DNA from: Brevundimonas alba | GTDB taxonomy: Bacteria > Pseudomonadota > Alphaproteobacteria > Caulobacterales > Caulobacteraceae | Direction of reading: 5' to 3' | NCBI RefSeq assembly: GCF_011927945.1 | Contig: NZ_JAATJM010000001.1 | Span: forward strand, 1,063,501 to 1,127,500 | DNA length: 64,000 bases | Program-made: the position numbers and the translations under genes | Part shown: positions 36,649 through 43,702 of the stretch, piece by piece | Position numbering within the stretch: the first letter of the stretch is position 1 | Layout of the letters: the number at the start of each line of letters is the position of its first letter | Notes under the pieces: generated by a model | What the model saw: only the letters and a program-made list of their open reading frames with translations | The model's database searches: none | Told to the model about the DNA's origin: nothing

Positions 36649-37187
36649 GGCCGACGGATCGTCACATAGAGGGCGCCGTCTCCGCCGTGGCGGCGTGCGG
36701 CCGGCGCGAAGCCGGAGACGACGCTACGCAGGCCGGGGCTTTGCAGCCATTCGTGGACCGAGGCCCGGATCACACCGCCGCCCCGTCTGCCTTGACCCGT
36801 GATCACCAGCACAGAGCGATAGCCGCGCATCTGCGCCATCGTGAGGAAGGCGGTCAGCGCGTCCTGCGCCTGAAAACGGCCGAAGCCGTGCAGGTCGATC
36901 CGCGCCTCGATCGGATCGCGTTCGCGCGAGAGGCGGCGTTGACGGCGGGGCTCCAGTTCTTCGGGGAGACCCCGCGGACGCCCCGGCGCCGAAACGGGTG
37001 GCGCATAGGGCGGCGGCACCGGGCGGGCCTTGCCCGATCCCGTCGACAGCGGCGCCGGCGGCGGTTCGGGATCAACGGCTCCGGGAACGATGCGGGCCGG
37101 CTTCTTGCGCCGGGAGGGCGTCACCGATCCCGCCACCCTCGCCCAGATACGCCGGTCTTCCGGGCTCAGGTCGTCGCGCCGGCTCAT
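36645..37187 (-). CDS. Smr-domain protein (MutS2 C-terminal-like nuclease domain)
   Basis: A 180-residue protein: a Pro/Arg-rich, probably disordered N-terminal half (residues 20-90) followed by a Smr domain (about residues 90-180) with IDLHGF and VLVITGQGRRGGGVIR motifs. Smr domains bind or nick DNA and are found in MutS2 and in stand-alone YdaL/SmrA-type proteins. The start overlaps the Xre regulator stop (ATGA), making it the last gene of the DUF2975-Xre-Smr operon. Its exact target is unknown. Confidence 0.9.
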   Translation of the reverse strand: MSRRDDLSPEDRRIWARVAGSVTPSRRKKPARIVPGAVDPEPPPAPLSTGSGKARPVPPPYAPPVSAPGRPRGLPEELEPRRQRRLSRERDPIEARIDLHGFGRFQAQDALTAFLTMAQMRGYRSVLVITGQGRRGGGVIRASVHEWLQSPGLRSVVSGFAPAARRHGGDGALYVTIRRP

Positions 37188-37444
37188 GTCGTGCCGGGGG
37201 CGTTTCCGTCCGTGTCCTCGTCGGAACCCGGGTCCTGCGGTCCGGGAGTCTGGATCAGCAGATCGCCCGGCTGGCAGTTCAGCTCACGACAAAGGGCGTC
37301 GAGCGTCGTGAAGCGAATGGCCCTCGCCTTGCCCGTCTTCAGGATCGACAGATTGGCCAGGGTCACGCCTACGCGGTCGGCCAGCTCCGTCAGCGACATG
37401 CGCCGTTCGAGAAGGATGCGGTCAAGCTGTACGCGGATTGCCAT
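37184..37444 (-). CDS. Cro/CI-type (Xre) small DNA-binding regulator
   Basis: An 86-residue HTH_26-type regulator resembling Bacillus YozG: RVQLDRILLERRMSLTELADRVGVTLANLSILKTGKARAIRFTTLDALCRELNCQPGDLL folds as the Xre helix-turn-helix (about residues 5-65), followed by an acidic Pro/Asp-rich tail. It is next to a DUF2975 membrane protein, a pairing common across bacteria, in which the regulator and membrane protein are presumed to act together. The stop overlaps smr by ATGA. Confidence 0.9.
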   Translation of the reverse strand: MAIRVQLDRILLERRMSLTELADRVGVTLANLSILKTGKARAIRFTTLDALCRELNCQPGDLLIQTPGPQDPGSDEDTDGNAPGTT

Positions 37445-37496
37445 TTGAAACTCTCTATACCGGCGCGCGTGGGGACGGAAAGCCGTCGCCGCCTTG

Positions 37497-38066
37497 TCAG
37501 ATGGTCAGTTCGGCCTCGCGGCGCAGGCGCGCGCCCTCGGCGAAGATTTCGGCGATCACCACGACGATGACGACCGCGAAGGATGGGGTGATCAGGTCGA
37601 ACAGGCTGGGCGTCGGCATGGCGCCGCGCACGAAGCGGGCGACCAGGAACTGGCCGGCCCAGACGCCGAGCATCACCGAGGCGAAGGCCGCACCGATCTG
37701 ATGCAGCCGGCGCACGTTCACGGGGTGAAAGGGGTCGTCCGCGCGCAGTGTCCCCACGATGCGGGCCAGAAGGCGGAAGATCAGGGCGGAGATGCCGAGG
37801 TAGGCGAATGCGGCGGTGGCGACCAGCAGCACATAGGCCCAGGGCAGAGGGATGACGATGGCGTCCTCGCCCTCGCCGGCGGTCACCACAGGGGTGCCGA
37901 AAAGCTTCAGCGCCAGAACCGCGGTGGGCACCAGAACGGCGCCCGCGGCCAGGATCCAGAAAGCGACGGTGCAGACCGTGCTCGCCAGGCGCGAGATCGA
38001 GACGAAATTCAGAAGTGGCAGGGAGGGGGTGCTTATCCCGAGCGGTTTCGTCTTCGGGAACGGCAT
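37497..38066 (-). CDS. DUF2975 membrane protein
   Basis: A 189-residue integral membrane protein with about four transmembrane segments: residues 30-52 (TVCTVAFWILAAGAVLVPTAVLAL), 74-98, 125-145 and 160-180. The family is DUF2975, of unknown function, normally encoded next to an Xre regulator as here (52 bases upstream of it). The start at 38066 is preferred over 38126; a hairpin covers its ribosome site. The family is found next to YozG-like regulators in many phyla, so a sensing partnership is the usual guess. Confidence 0.88.
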   Translation of the reverse strand: MPFPKTKPLGISTPSLPLLNFVSISRLASTVCTVAFWILAAGAVLVPTAVLALKLFGTPVVTAGEGEDAIVIPLPWAYVLLVATAAFAYLGISALIFRLLARIVGTLRADDPFHPVNVRRLHQIGAAFASVMLGVWAGQFLVARFVRGAMPTPSLFDLITPSFAVVIVVVIAEIFAEGARLRREAELTI

Positions 38067-38067
38067 A

Positions 38068-38084
38068 CGGCCTCGTTCAGGCCG
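38068..38084 (-). promoter_or_regulatory. Hairpin covering the DUF2975 ribosome-binding site
   Basis: On the minus strand, CGGCCT-GAACG-AGGCCG is a 6-bp GC-rich stem with a 5-base loop, one base before the DUF2975 ATG. The likely Shine-Dalgarno bases (GAGG) lie partly in its 3' arm, so the folded RNA would hide them. This would allow translational control, for instance by passage of a ribosome through the short ORF upstream. This is inference from position alone. Confidence 0.35.
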
Positions 38085-38189
38085 GAAGTCCAGGCGAGGA
38101 TGCCGCGCGGGGTCCGGCGAACCCACACGCGGTCTTATTCTTCGCGTTTGTCATGCAAATCGTCAAAGCTCCGGTGAGCCGATTGGAAA

Positions 38190-38306
38190 TCACAGGGCCT
38201 GGACGAGGGTGGCGACGAGCGCGGTCGGCAGGGCGGCGAGCAGGAAGGCGTTCAGGAAGCCGTGGCCAACCTTTTCGATGAAGTAGGAAGCGTTCATGGT
38301 GTTCAT
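38190..38306 (-). CDS. 38-residue hydrophobic micro-protein upstream of DUF2975
   Basis: A short ORF (ATG at 38306, TGA at 38190-38192) reading MNTMNASYFIEKVGHGFLNA then a Leu/Ala/Val-rich segment to the end. The second half (about residues 17-38) is hydrophobic enough for one membrane helix; the first half carries Glu-Lys and a KVGHG turn. Third codon positions are mostly G or C, as in real genes here. The upstream AGAGAA is only a weak ribosome site. It ends 123 bases before the DUF2975 start and may be co-transcribed. I do not recognise it. It may instead be a leader peptide. Confidence 0.5.
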   Translation of the reverse strand: MNTMNASYFIEKVGHGFLNAFLLAALPTALVATLVQAL

Positions 38307-38517
38307 TGTCGTTCTCTGTTGATCCTGAGTGAGGGATGTTTTCACCCCTCGTTCGTTGTACCGCTGCATCGATTTTGCCGGTTTGGCTTCGATCGGGGAA
38401 CGTTGCGGCGTCCGTCCTTGGGTTAATAGATAGGCCGTGCGCGGCAGGAAGTCATGTTACATATCGTTTAACGATATTAAACTTTGGCAATGGATCGTTA
38501 CAGAGCGCGTGATCGGT
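38307..38517. other. Less GC-rich intergenic region between the DUF2975 cluster and rdgB
   Basis: This is the only larger non-coding stretch in the window (about 210 bases; nearly 450 bases from the DUF2975 start to rdgB if the micro-protein is ignored). It is visibly richer in A and T than the surroundings, especially after 38400, as promoters are in high-GC genomes. It holds one perfect 17-bp palindrome at 38461-38477. It should contain the leftward promoter for the micro-protein/DUF2975/Xre/Smr genes and the rightward promoter for rdgB. I see no convincing -35/-10 pair for either. Confidence 0.6.
38461..38477. promoter_or_regulatory. Perfect 17-bp palindrome, candidate operator
   Basis: ATATCGTT-T-AACGATAT, two 8-bp arms with a single central base, 41 bases upstream of the rdgB start, directly after ATGTTAC and followed by TAAACTTTGG. 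The high A+T content and symmetry look like a repressor operator. The Xre regulator to the left is one candidate ligand but there is no direct evidence. Confidence 0.5.
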
Positions 38518-39120
38518 ATGAAGTTGAAGCTTATCAAAGGGATGCGGATCGTCGCGGCGACGCACAACCCCGGCAAGGTGCCTGAGATCGAGGCCTTGCT
38601 GGGCGGACATTACGAGGTGGTCACCGCCGCGGCGCTGAATCTGCCCGAGCCGGAGGAAACGGAAACCACGTTTGTCGGAAATGCCCTGCTCAAGGCGCGG
38701 CACGCGGCGGACCGGGCCGGCGAAGTGGCGCTGGCGGACGATTCCGGCCTGTCGGTGGCGGCGCTCGGCGGTGCTCCGGGCATCTTCTCCGCCCGCTGGG
38801 CCGGGCCAGACAAGGATTTCGCCTTCGCCATGCGTCGCGTCGAAGAACGGCTGGACGAGGCAGGCGCAGATGATCGGCGGGCATGGTTCACCTCGGCTCT
38901 GGCCGTGGCCTGGCCGGATGGACCCGCCGTGGTGGTCGAGGGTCGGGTCGAGGGGCGGTTAACCTTCCCGCCACGCGGCGACCGGGGCTTCGGCTACGAC
39001 CCGATCTTCATTCCGGACGGCTATGACCAGACCTTCGGCGAACTGGACCCGAAGCTGAAGGATTCCATCAGCCATCGCGCCCGGGCATTCGAGAAGCTCA
39101 AGGCCGCGCTGATTGACTGA
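38518..39120 (+). CDS. rdgB: RdgB/HAM1-family dITP/XTP pyrophosphatase
   Basis: Hydrolyses non-canonical purine triphosphates (ITP, dITP, XTP) to keep them out of nucleic acids. The 200-residue protein has VAATHNPGKVPEIEALL, ETETTFVGNALLKARHAA, ADDSGLSVAALGGAPGIFSARWAG and GYDPIF, all HAM1 marks. Two starts are plausible, ATG 38518 and ATG 38542 (which would begin MRIVAATHN); a longer reading from 38437 would cover the palindromic region and is rejected. It overlaps hemW by 8 bases. Confidence 0.93.
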   Translation: MKLKLIKGMRIVAATHNPGKVPEIEALLGGHYEVVTAAALNLPEPEETETTFVGNALLKARHAADRAGEVALADDSGLSVAALGGAPGIFSARWAGPDKDFAFAMRRVEERLDEAGADDRRAWFTSALAVAWPDGPAVVVEGRVEGRLTFPPRGDRGFGYDPIFIPDGYDQTFGELDPKLKDSISHRARAFEKLKAALID

Positions 39121-40276
39121 TCCGTTTCGCGACCCCGGGACGGACGTCGCCCTGTACGTCCACTGGCCCTACTGCGCCCGGATCTGTCCCTACTGCGACT
39201 TCAACGTCGTCAGGGATCGTGGCCGCGACACCGAGCAGGCGGCGCTGGTGGGTGCCATCCTGTCCGATATGGAGGCGCAGGCTGCGCTGACCGGCCCCCG
39301 GCGCCTTGCCTCCATCTTCTTCGGCGGGGGGACGCCCTCCTTGATGGCCCCGGAAGCGGTGGCGGCGGTGATCGACAGGGCGCGGGCCCTGTTCGCCCCC
39401 ACGAGCCCCATCGAGATCACGCTCGAGGCCAACCCCACAGACGCTGAAGCCGATCGTTTCGCCGCGCTTGCGGCCGCAGGGGTCAACCGGCTGTCGATGG
39501 GGGTGCAGGCGCTGGACGATGCGGCGCTGGCGTTTCTCGGCCGCAACCACTCCGCCGACGAGGCGCGGCGCGCTGTAGCGGTGGCCGGCCGCGCGTTCGA
39601 CCGTTTGTCGATCGACCTGATCTATGCGCGTCCCGACCAGACGGTGGCGAACTGGACCGCCGAGCTGACCGAGGCGCTGGACCTCGGTTTCGAGCACGTC
39701 TCGCCCTATCAGCTGACCATCGAGCCCACGACCGCTTTCGGCCGGGCGGTGGCCCGAGGGGCGTGGACGCCGCCGGATGAAGATCTCTCGGCGGCCCTCT
39801 ACGAGACGACTCAGGCGGTCCTCGAAGCCGCCGGTTTCGAGGCCTACGAAGTCTCCAATCATGCCCGTGGCGTCACGACCCGCTCGGCTCACAACCTCCA
39901 CGTCTGGCGAGGCGGCGATTACATCGGCGTGGGCCCCGGGGCCCACGGGCGGCTGACGCTGGAGGGCGTTCGGACCGCGACGGTCGCCCATCGCGGGATC
40001 GGAGACTACATCCCGGGCGTCGGGGCAGGCGCGCCCTGGGTCAGCCGCGAGCCGCTCGATCCTGCCGCCGCGGCGGAGGAGCGGATCCTGCTCGGCCTGC
40101 GGACCGTCGAAGGCGTCGGGATCGAAGATCTGGCGGCTCTGGGCCTTTCCGGCGATCCGGGCACGCTGGCCAGTCTGATCGCCGACGGCTTCCTGGCCCG
40201 AAACGGAGAGCGGGTGGTCGCCACATCGACCGGACGCCCGGTTCTGGATGGCGTGCTCCGGGCCCTCCTCACCTGA
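39113..40276 (+). CDS. hemW: HemW radical-SAM heme chaperone
   Basis: A 387-residue radical-SAM protein of the HemN/HemW family, the usual rdgB neighbour. It has the 4Fe-4S CxxxCxxC in YCARICPYCDF near residue 24, GGGTPS, LEANPTDAEADRF and the family line HNLHVWRGGDYIGVGPGAHG. It lacks the N-terminal extra motif of HemN, so it is called HemW, which binds heme and helps deliver it to respiratory enzymes, rather than coproporphyrinogen dehydrogenase. The start is TTG 39113 (TTGACTGA overlap with rdgB). Confidence 0.92.
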   Translation: MTDPFRDPGTDVALYVHWPYCARICPYCDFNVVRDRGRDTEQAALVGAILSDMEAQAALTGPRRLASIFFGGGTPSLMAPEAVAAVIDRARALFAPTSPIEITLEANPTDAEADRFAALAAAGVNRLSMGVQALDDAALAFLGRNHSADEARRAVAVAGRAFDRLSIDLIYARPDQTVANWTAELTEALDLGFEHVSPYQLTIEPTTAFGRAVARGAWTPPDEDLSAALYETTQAVLEAAGFEAYEVSNHARGVTTRSAHNLHVWRGGDYIGVGPGAHGRLTLEGVRTATVAHRGIGDYIPGVGAGAPWVSREPLDPAAAAEERILLGLRTVEGVGIEDLAALGLSGDPGTLASLIADGFLARNGERVVATSTGRPVLDGVLRALLT

Positions 40277-40355
40277 CGGTGCGACTTCACGGAACCTCCA
40301 CGCCTGATTGAAGCTTGTGCTGGCTCGCGCCGCTTCGCGGTCCGGGGAGTGTCGT

Positions 40356-40466
40356 TTGCGTATCGTCATGTTTGTGAAGCGGCACTGGCCTTTTCTGCTG
40401 GTGGTGCTGGAGTTGGTCACCATCGCGGCCCTGACCGGCTTCATCGCGGCGACGCCGGTCGGCTAG
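40356..40466 (+). CDS. 36-residue single-span membrane micro-protein
   Basis: A short ORF beginning at TTG 40356 and ending TAG at 40464-40466. A good GGAG ribosome site lies six bases upstream (40346-40349). The product starts MRIVMFVKRHWP and continues with one strongly hydrophobic stretch (about residues 13-33, FLLVVLELVTIAALTGFIAA) before ending TPVG. The basic N-terminal half and hydrophobic core fit a type II single-pass inner-membrane peptide. An in-frame ATG at 40368 would shorten it to 32 residues. It lies between hemW and rsmI, with no recognised family. Confidence 0.6.
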   Translation: MRIVMFVKRHWPFLLVVLELVTIAALTGFIAATPVG

Positions 40467-40509
40467 GCCGCCCTTGAGTGCGCATCGCGCGGCTGGCACG
40501 GTCTCGCCG

Positions 40510-41382
40510 ATGCCCGATCCGTCTGCCTTTCCCCCGACCGCTCCGCCGCCGCGCCCGGTTGCGCCGGGCCTCTATCTGGTGGCGACGCCGATCGGGAACC
40601 TGCGCGACATGACGTTGAGGGCCCTCGACGTCCTCGCCGCCGCCGATCTGGTTCTCGCCGAGGACACCCGCGTCACGGCCAAACTGCTGTCCGCTTACGG
40701 GTTGAAGGCCAGGCTGGAGCGCTGCGACGATCATGCCTCGCCCCGCGCTGCCGAACTGGCCATCGAGCGGCTGCGCGACGGCGCCGTGGTGGCGCTCGTA
40801 TCCGACGCCGGCACGCCGCTGGTCAGCGACCCCGGCTTCGTTGTGGCCCGGGCCGTGATCGCCGAGGGGTTGCCGGTTCATCCGATCCCCGGACCCTCCA
40901 GTCTACTGGCGGCCCTTTGCATCGCCGGCCTGCCGGCGGACCGGGTGCTGTTCGCCGGCTTTCTGCCGCCGAAGTCGGGCGCCCGCCGTGCGGCGCTGGA
41001 GGACCTGCGGACGGGCCGACAGACGCTGGTCTTCTTCGAGAGCGGGCCGCGTCTGGCCGACAGCCTCGCAGACATGGCCGCGGTGCTCGGCGCTCGTCCG
41101 GCGGCCGTGGCCCGCGAACTGACCAAGCTCTACGAGGAGTGCATCCGCGGCTCCCTGTCCGATCTCGCCACCGACCCGCGCTGTCAGTCGCCCAAGGGCG
41201 AGATCGTCATCGTCATAGGACCGGGCGAGATCGAGGTCGCTTCCGAAGCCGACGCCGACGCAGCCCTGGCCGAGGCCATGACCCGGCTCCCGCCCGGCGA
41301 GGCGGCCGCGGAGGTTTCCAAGGCGCTGAACCTGCCGCGCAAGCCGCTCTACAAGCGGGCCCTGGAGCTGCAAGGCCGGTGA
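40510..41382 (+). CDS. rsmI: 16S rRNA (cytidine(1402)-2'-O)-methyltransferase
   Basis: RsmI methylates the 2'-O of C1402 in the 16S rRNA decoding centre. The 290-residue tetrapyrrole-methylase-fold protein has YLVATPIGNLRDMTLRAL, LAEDTRVTAKLL, VSDAGTPLVSDPG, IPGPSSLLAALCIAGLP and REAGP-like REL/TKLYEECIRG. The start at ATG 40510 is used over 40474, which would add a proline-rich tail. Its stop overlaps the yraN start as GTGA. Confidence 0.95.
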   Translation: MPDPSAFPPTAPPPRPVAPGLYLVATPIGNLRDMTLRALDVLAAADLVLAEDTRVTAKLLSAYGLKARLERCDDHASPRAAELAIERLRDGAVVALVSDAGTPLVSDPGFVVARAVIAEGLPVHPIPGPSSLLAALCIAGLPADRVLFAGFLPPKSGARRAALEDLRTGRQTLVFFESGPRLADSLADMAAVLGARPAAVARELTKLYEECIRGSLSDLATDPRCQSPKGEIVIVIGPGEIEVASEADADAALAEAMTRLPPGEAAAEVSKALNLPRKPLYKRALELQGR

Positions 41383-41819
41383 GCGGCGCCCGGACCCCGG
41401 TTCGCCTGAAGGCGCCGAGGGTCGTTGTGGCGAAGCGCGGCTGGCGGGTGTCGCTCGGCGCCCTGTCGCATCGGGAGGGCCATCGCTCCGAATGGCTGGC
41501 GGCCCTGCTGCTGATGAGCCGCGGCTATCAGCTGCTCGGCTTCCGGCTGAAGACGCGCGCGGGAGAGATCGACATCCTCGCGCGGCGGGGCCGCACCCTG
41601 GCGGTGGTGGAGGTTAAACGGCGCGCCACCCTGGAACTCGCGCTCACCGCCCTGACGGCCAAACAGTACGAACGGCTGTTGGCCGCGGGTCGCGCTGTGT
41701 TGCGTCAAAGACCCAGCTTGGCCGGGCATCTGCTCAGAATCGATATGGTGGCGCTGGCTCCGGGACGGCTTCCGCGTCATCGTCGGGGTGTAGAGCCGTT
41801 CGGGAGGGAGCGGGCGTGA
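41379..41819 (+). CDS. yraN: YraN family (UPF0102) nuclease-fold protein
   Basis: A 146-residue protein starting at GTG 41379. The conserved core is GYQLLGFRLKTRAGEIDILARRG followed by LAVVEVKRR, matching the Holliday-junction-resolvase-like fold with its Glu, Asp and Glu-x-Lys acidic site. The N-terminal 25 residues are basic and not conserved. YraN is normally encoded just after rsmI, as here, but its function is not established. GTGA overlaps join it to both neighbours. Confidence 0.93.
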   Translation: MSGARTPVRLKAPRVVVAKRGWRVSLGALSHREGHRSEWLAALLLMSRGYQLLGFRLKTRAGEIDILARRGRTLAVVEVKRRATLELALTALTAKQYERLLAAGRAVLRQRPSLAGHLLRIDMVALAPGRLPRHRRGVEPFGRERA

Positions 41820-42631
41820 CGCGCGACGAAGCCGAAACCGTACTGATGGAGGCCGGTCAGGCCGACGACGGGGCGTTTCCGCTGCTCGAGGCCGCGATCG
41901 CCTGCGCCATCCACGACTACCCCTTCCGCGATCCGGAGCCGGTCAGGACGCTGGCGCACAACGCCGCCGAGCGGCTGGCCGAGCGGGTCGGCAGCGAAGG
42001 CCCCGATGACGCCCTGGCGGAAACCATGGCCGCCGATCTGCGGCTCAACGGCGACCTGCTGAACTACGACCATCCGGGCAACACCGATGTGATCGACGTC
42101 GCCGAGCGGCGGCGGGGCCTGTCGGCGACGCTGGCGATCTTCTATCTCGACGCCGCCCGGCGGGCCGGCGTGAAGGCGCAGGGCGTCGACTTCCCGGGCC
42201 ACTTCCTGCTGCGCGTCGAAACGCCCGAGGGGCCGGTGGCGCTGGATCCCTTTAGCCAGGGACGGCTGGTGCTGCCGTCGGAACTGACCCGGCGGGCGCT
42301 CCGGGCCGGGCTGACGCCGCATGTCGCCGACCGGCTGGACGTGCTGATGGCCCCGGTCAGCGACCGGCAGGCCCTGCTGCGGCTGCAGAACGTGCTGTTC
42401 AGCCGCGCCATCCGGTCACAGGACTATGAGGGCGCGGAGCGTTCCGCCCTGCGCCGTGCGCTGCTCGATCCGGAAGATCACCGGCCCTGGCTCGATGTCG
42501 CCGCGGCCCGTGAAAAGCAGGGCGCGCTGGCCGGGGCCCTGGAGGCCCTGTCGCGCGCCCGCACGCTGGACGAGCCGACCGATGTGCATCGCCGCATGTC
42601 CGTCGATCGGGTGCGTCTGCAGCTCAACTAG
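41816..42631 (+). CDS. SirB1-family transglutaminase-like protein with TPR repeats
   Basis: A 271-residue SirB1-like protein. The N-terminal transglutaminase-like domain (about residues 40-160) has LRLNGDLLNYDHPGNTDVIDV and QGVDFPGHFLLRV, and the C-terminal helices after residue 200 look like TPR units (ALRRALLDPEDHRPWLDVA, ALEALSRARTL). The usual catalytic Cys of active transglutaminases is not evident. The role is unknown. It sits in the common order rsmI-yraN-sirB1-gshB. The start is GTG 41816, overlapping the yraN stop. Confidence 0.85.
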   Translation: MTRDEAETVLMEAGQADDGAFPLLEAAIACAIHDYPFRDPEPVRTLAHNAAERLAERVGSEGPDDALAETMAADLRLNGDLLNYDHPGNTDVIDVAERRRGLSATLAIFYLDAARRAGVKAQGVDFPGHFLLRVETPEGPVALDPFSQGRLVLPSELTRRALRAGLTPHVADRLDVLMAPVSDRQALLRLQNVLFSRAIRSQDYEGAERSALRRALLDPEDHRPWLDVAAAREKQGALAGALEALSRARTLDEPTDVHRRMSVDRVRLQLN

Positions 42632-42692
42632 GCTTGCGCCCCGCCGTCCGGCTGCCCATTAGCCAAGCTCCCACCGCGCGGAAGGACAGGGC

Positions 42693-43637
42693 ATGCTGAG
42701 AGTCGCGATCCAGATGGACCCCATCGAGGCGGTCAACATCGAGTCCGACACGACCTTCCTGCAGGCGATGGAGGCCCAGAACCGCGGCTATCCGCTGTGG
42801 GTCTACGACTTCCGCACCCTGGCGCTGGAGGACGGAGAGTTGTTCTGCCGCGCCCGGCCAGTGACCCTGCGCCAGACTGTCGGCGATCACGTCAGCTTCG
42901 GCGACGAGGTGAAGCTGAATCTCGGGGACGATGTCGACGTCATCCTGATGCGGCAGGACCCTCCGTTCGACATGGCCTATGTCACCGCAACCTATCTGCT
43001 GGAGACGGTGCATCCGAAAACGCTGGTGGTGAACGACCCTGCCGAGGTGCGTTCGGCGCCCGAGAAGCTGCTGGTCACCCACTTCCCCGGCCTCACCCCG
43101 CCGACGCTGATCTCGTCGGACCCGGTCGCCCTCGCCGACTTCCATCGCCGTCATGGCGAGGTGGTCCTGAAGCCGCTGCACGGCGCCGCGGGCTCGGGCG
43201 TGGTGCGTCTGAAGGCGGACGATCCCAATCTGGATGCACTGGTCGAGATCCACGCCATGGGCTCGCGCGATCCGCTGGTGATCCAGAAATTCCTCCCTGC
43301 CGTGTCGAAGGGCGACAAGCGGATCATCCTGATTGACGGCGAGCCGGTCGGGGCCATCAACCGTATCCCGGCCAAGGATCAGGTGCGGTCCAACCTGCGC
43401 GTCGGCGGCACCGCCGCGCCCGTCGAACTGACCGAACGCGACCGCGAGATCTGCGCCGCCATCGGCCCGACTCTGAAGGCGCGGGGGCTGATCTTCGTCG
43501 GCATCGATGTGATCGGCGACTGGATGACCGAGATCAACGTCACCTCGCCGACGGGAGCCCAGCAGCTGAAGCGCTTCACCGGCGTGGATGCGGCGGCGCT
43601 GATGTGGGACGCTATCGAGCAAAAACGGCTCGCGTAA
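42693..43637 (+). CDS. gshB: Glutathione synthetase
   Basis: Joins gamma-glutamylcysteine and glycine. The 314-residue ATP-grasp enzyme has [44 protein letters not shown] (ATP-binding Lys), [14 protein letters not shown] and the metal-site line [14 protein letters not shown]. All are standard GshB. A GGAAGGACAGGG precedes the ATG and serves as ribosome site. It lies 61 bases after the sirB1-like gene and 66 bases before comM. Confidence 0.97.
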   Translation: MLRVAIQMDPIEAVNIESDTTFLQAMEAQNRGYPLWVYDFRTLALEDGELFCRARPVTLRQTVGDHVSFGDEVKLNLGDDVDVILMRQDPPFDMAYVTATYLLETVHPKTLVVNDPAEVRSAPEKLLVTHFPGLTPPTLISSDPVALADFHRRHGEVVLKPLHGAAGSGVVRLKADDPNLDALVEIHAMGSRDPLVIQKFLPAVSKGDKRIILIDGEPVGAINRIPAKDQVRSNLRVGGTAAPVELTERDREICAAIGPTLKARGLIFVGIDVIGDWMTEINVTSPTGAQQLKRFTGVDAAALMWDAIEQKRLA

Positions 43638-43702
43638 CGCCGCTCTTGTAAAGCTGTCTGGTTCATGGTTCGTTCTCCCTGCGGATTGCGGGAGGGCGGC
43701 CG

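Noticed and set aside
38437-38517. N-terminal extension of rdgB to GTG 38437
   Set aside because: It would place the palindrome inside coding sequence and adds residues (CYISFNDIKLWQW) unlike any HAM1 protein. The A+T-rich region looks like a promoter.
43638-43702. Hairpin between gshB and comM (CTCCCTGC and GCGGGAG)
   Set aside because: The stem has a bulge and no T-run follows, so terminator function is unsupported.
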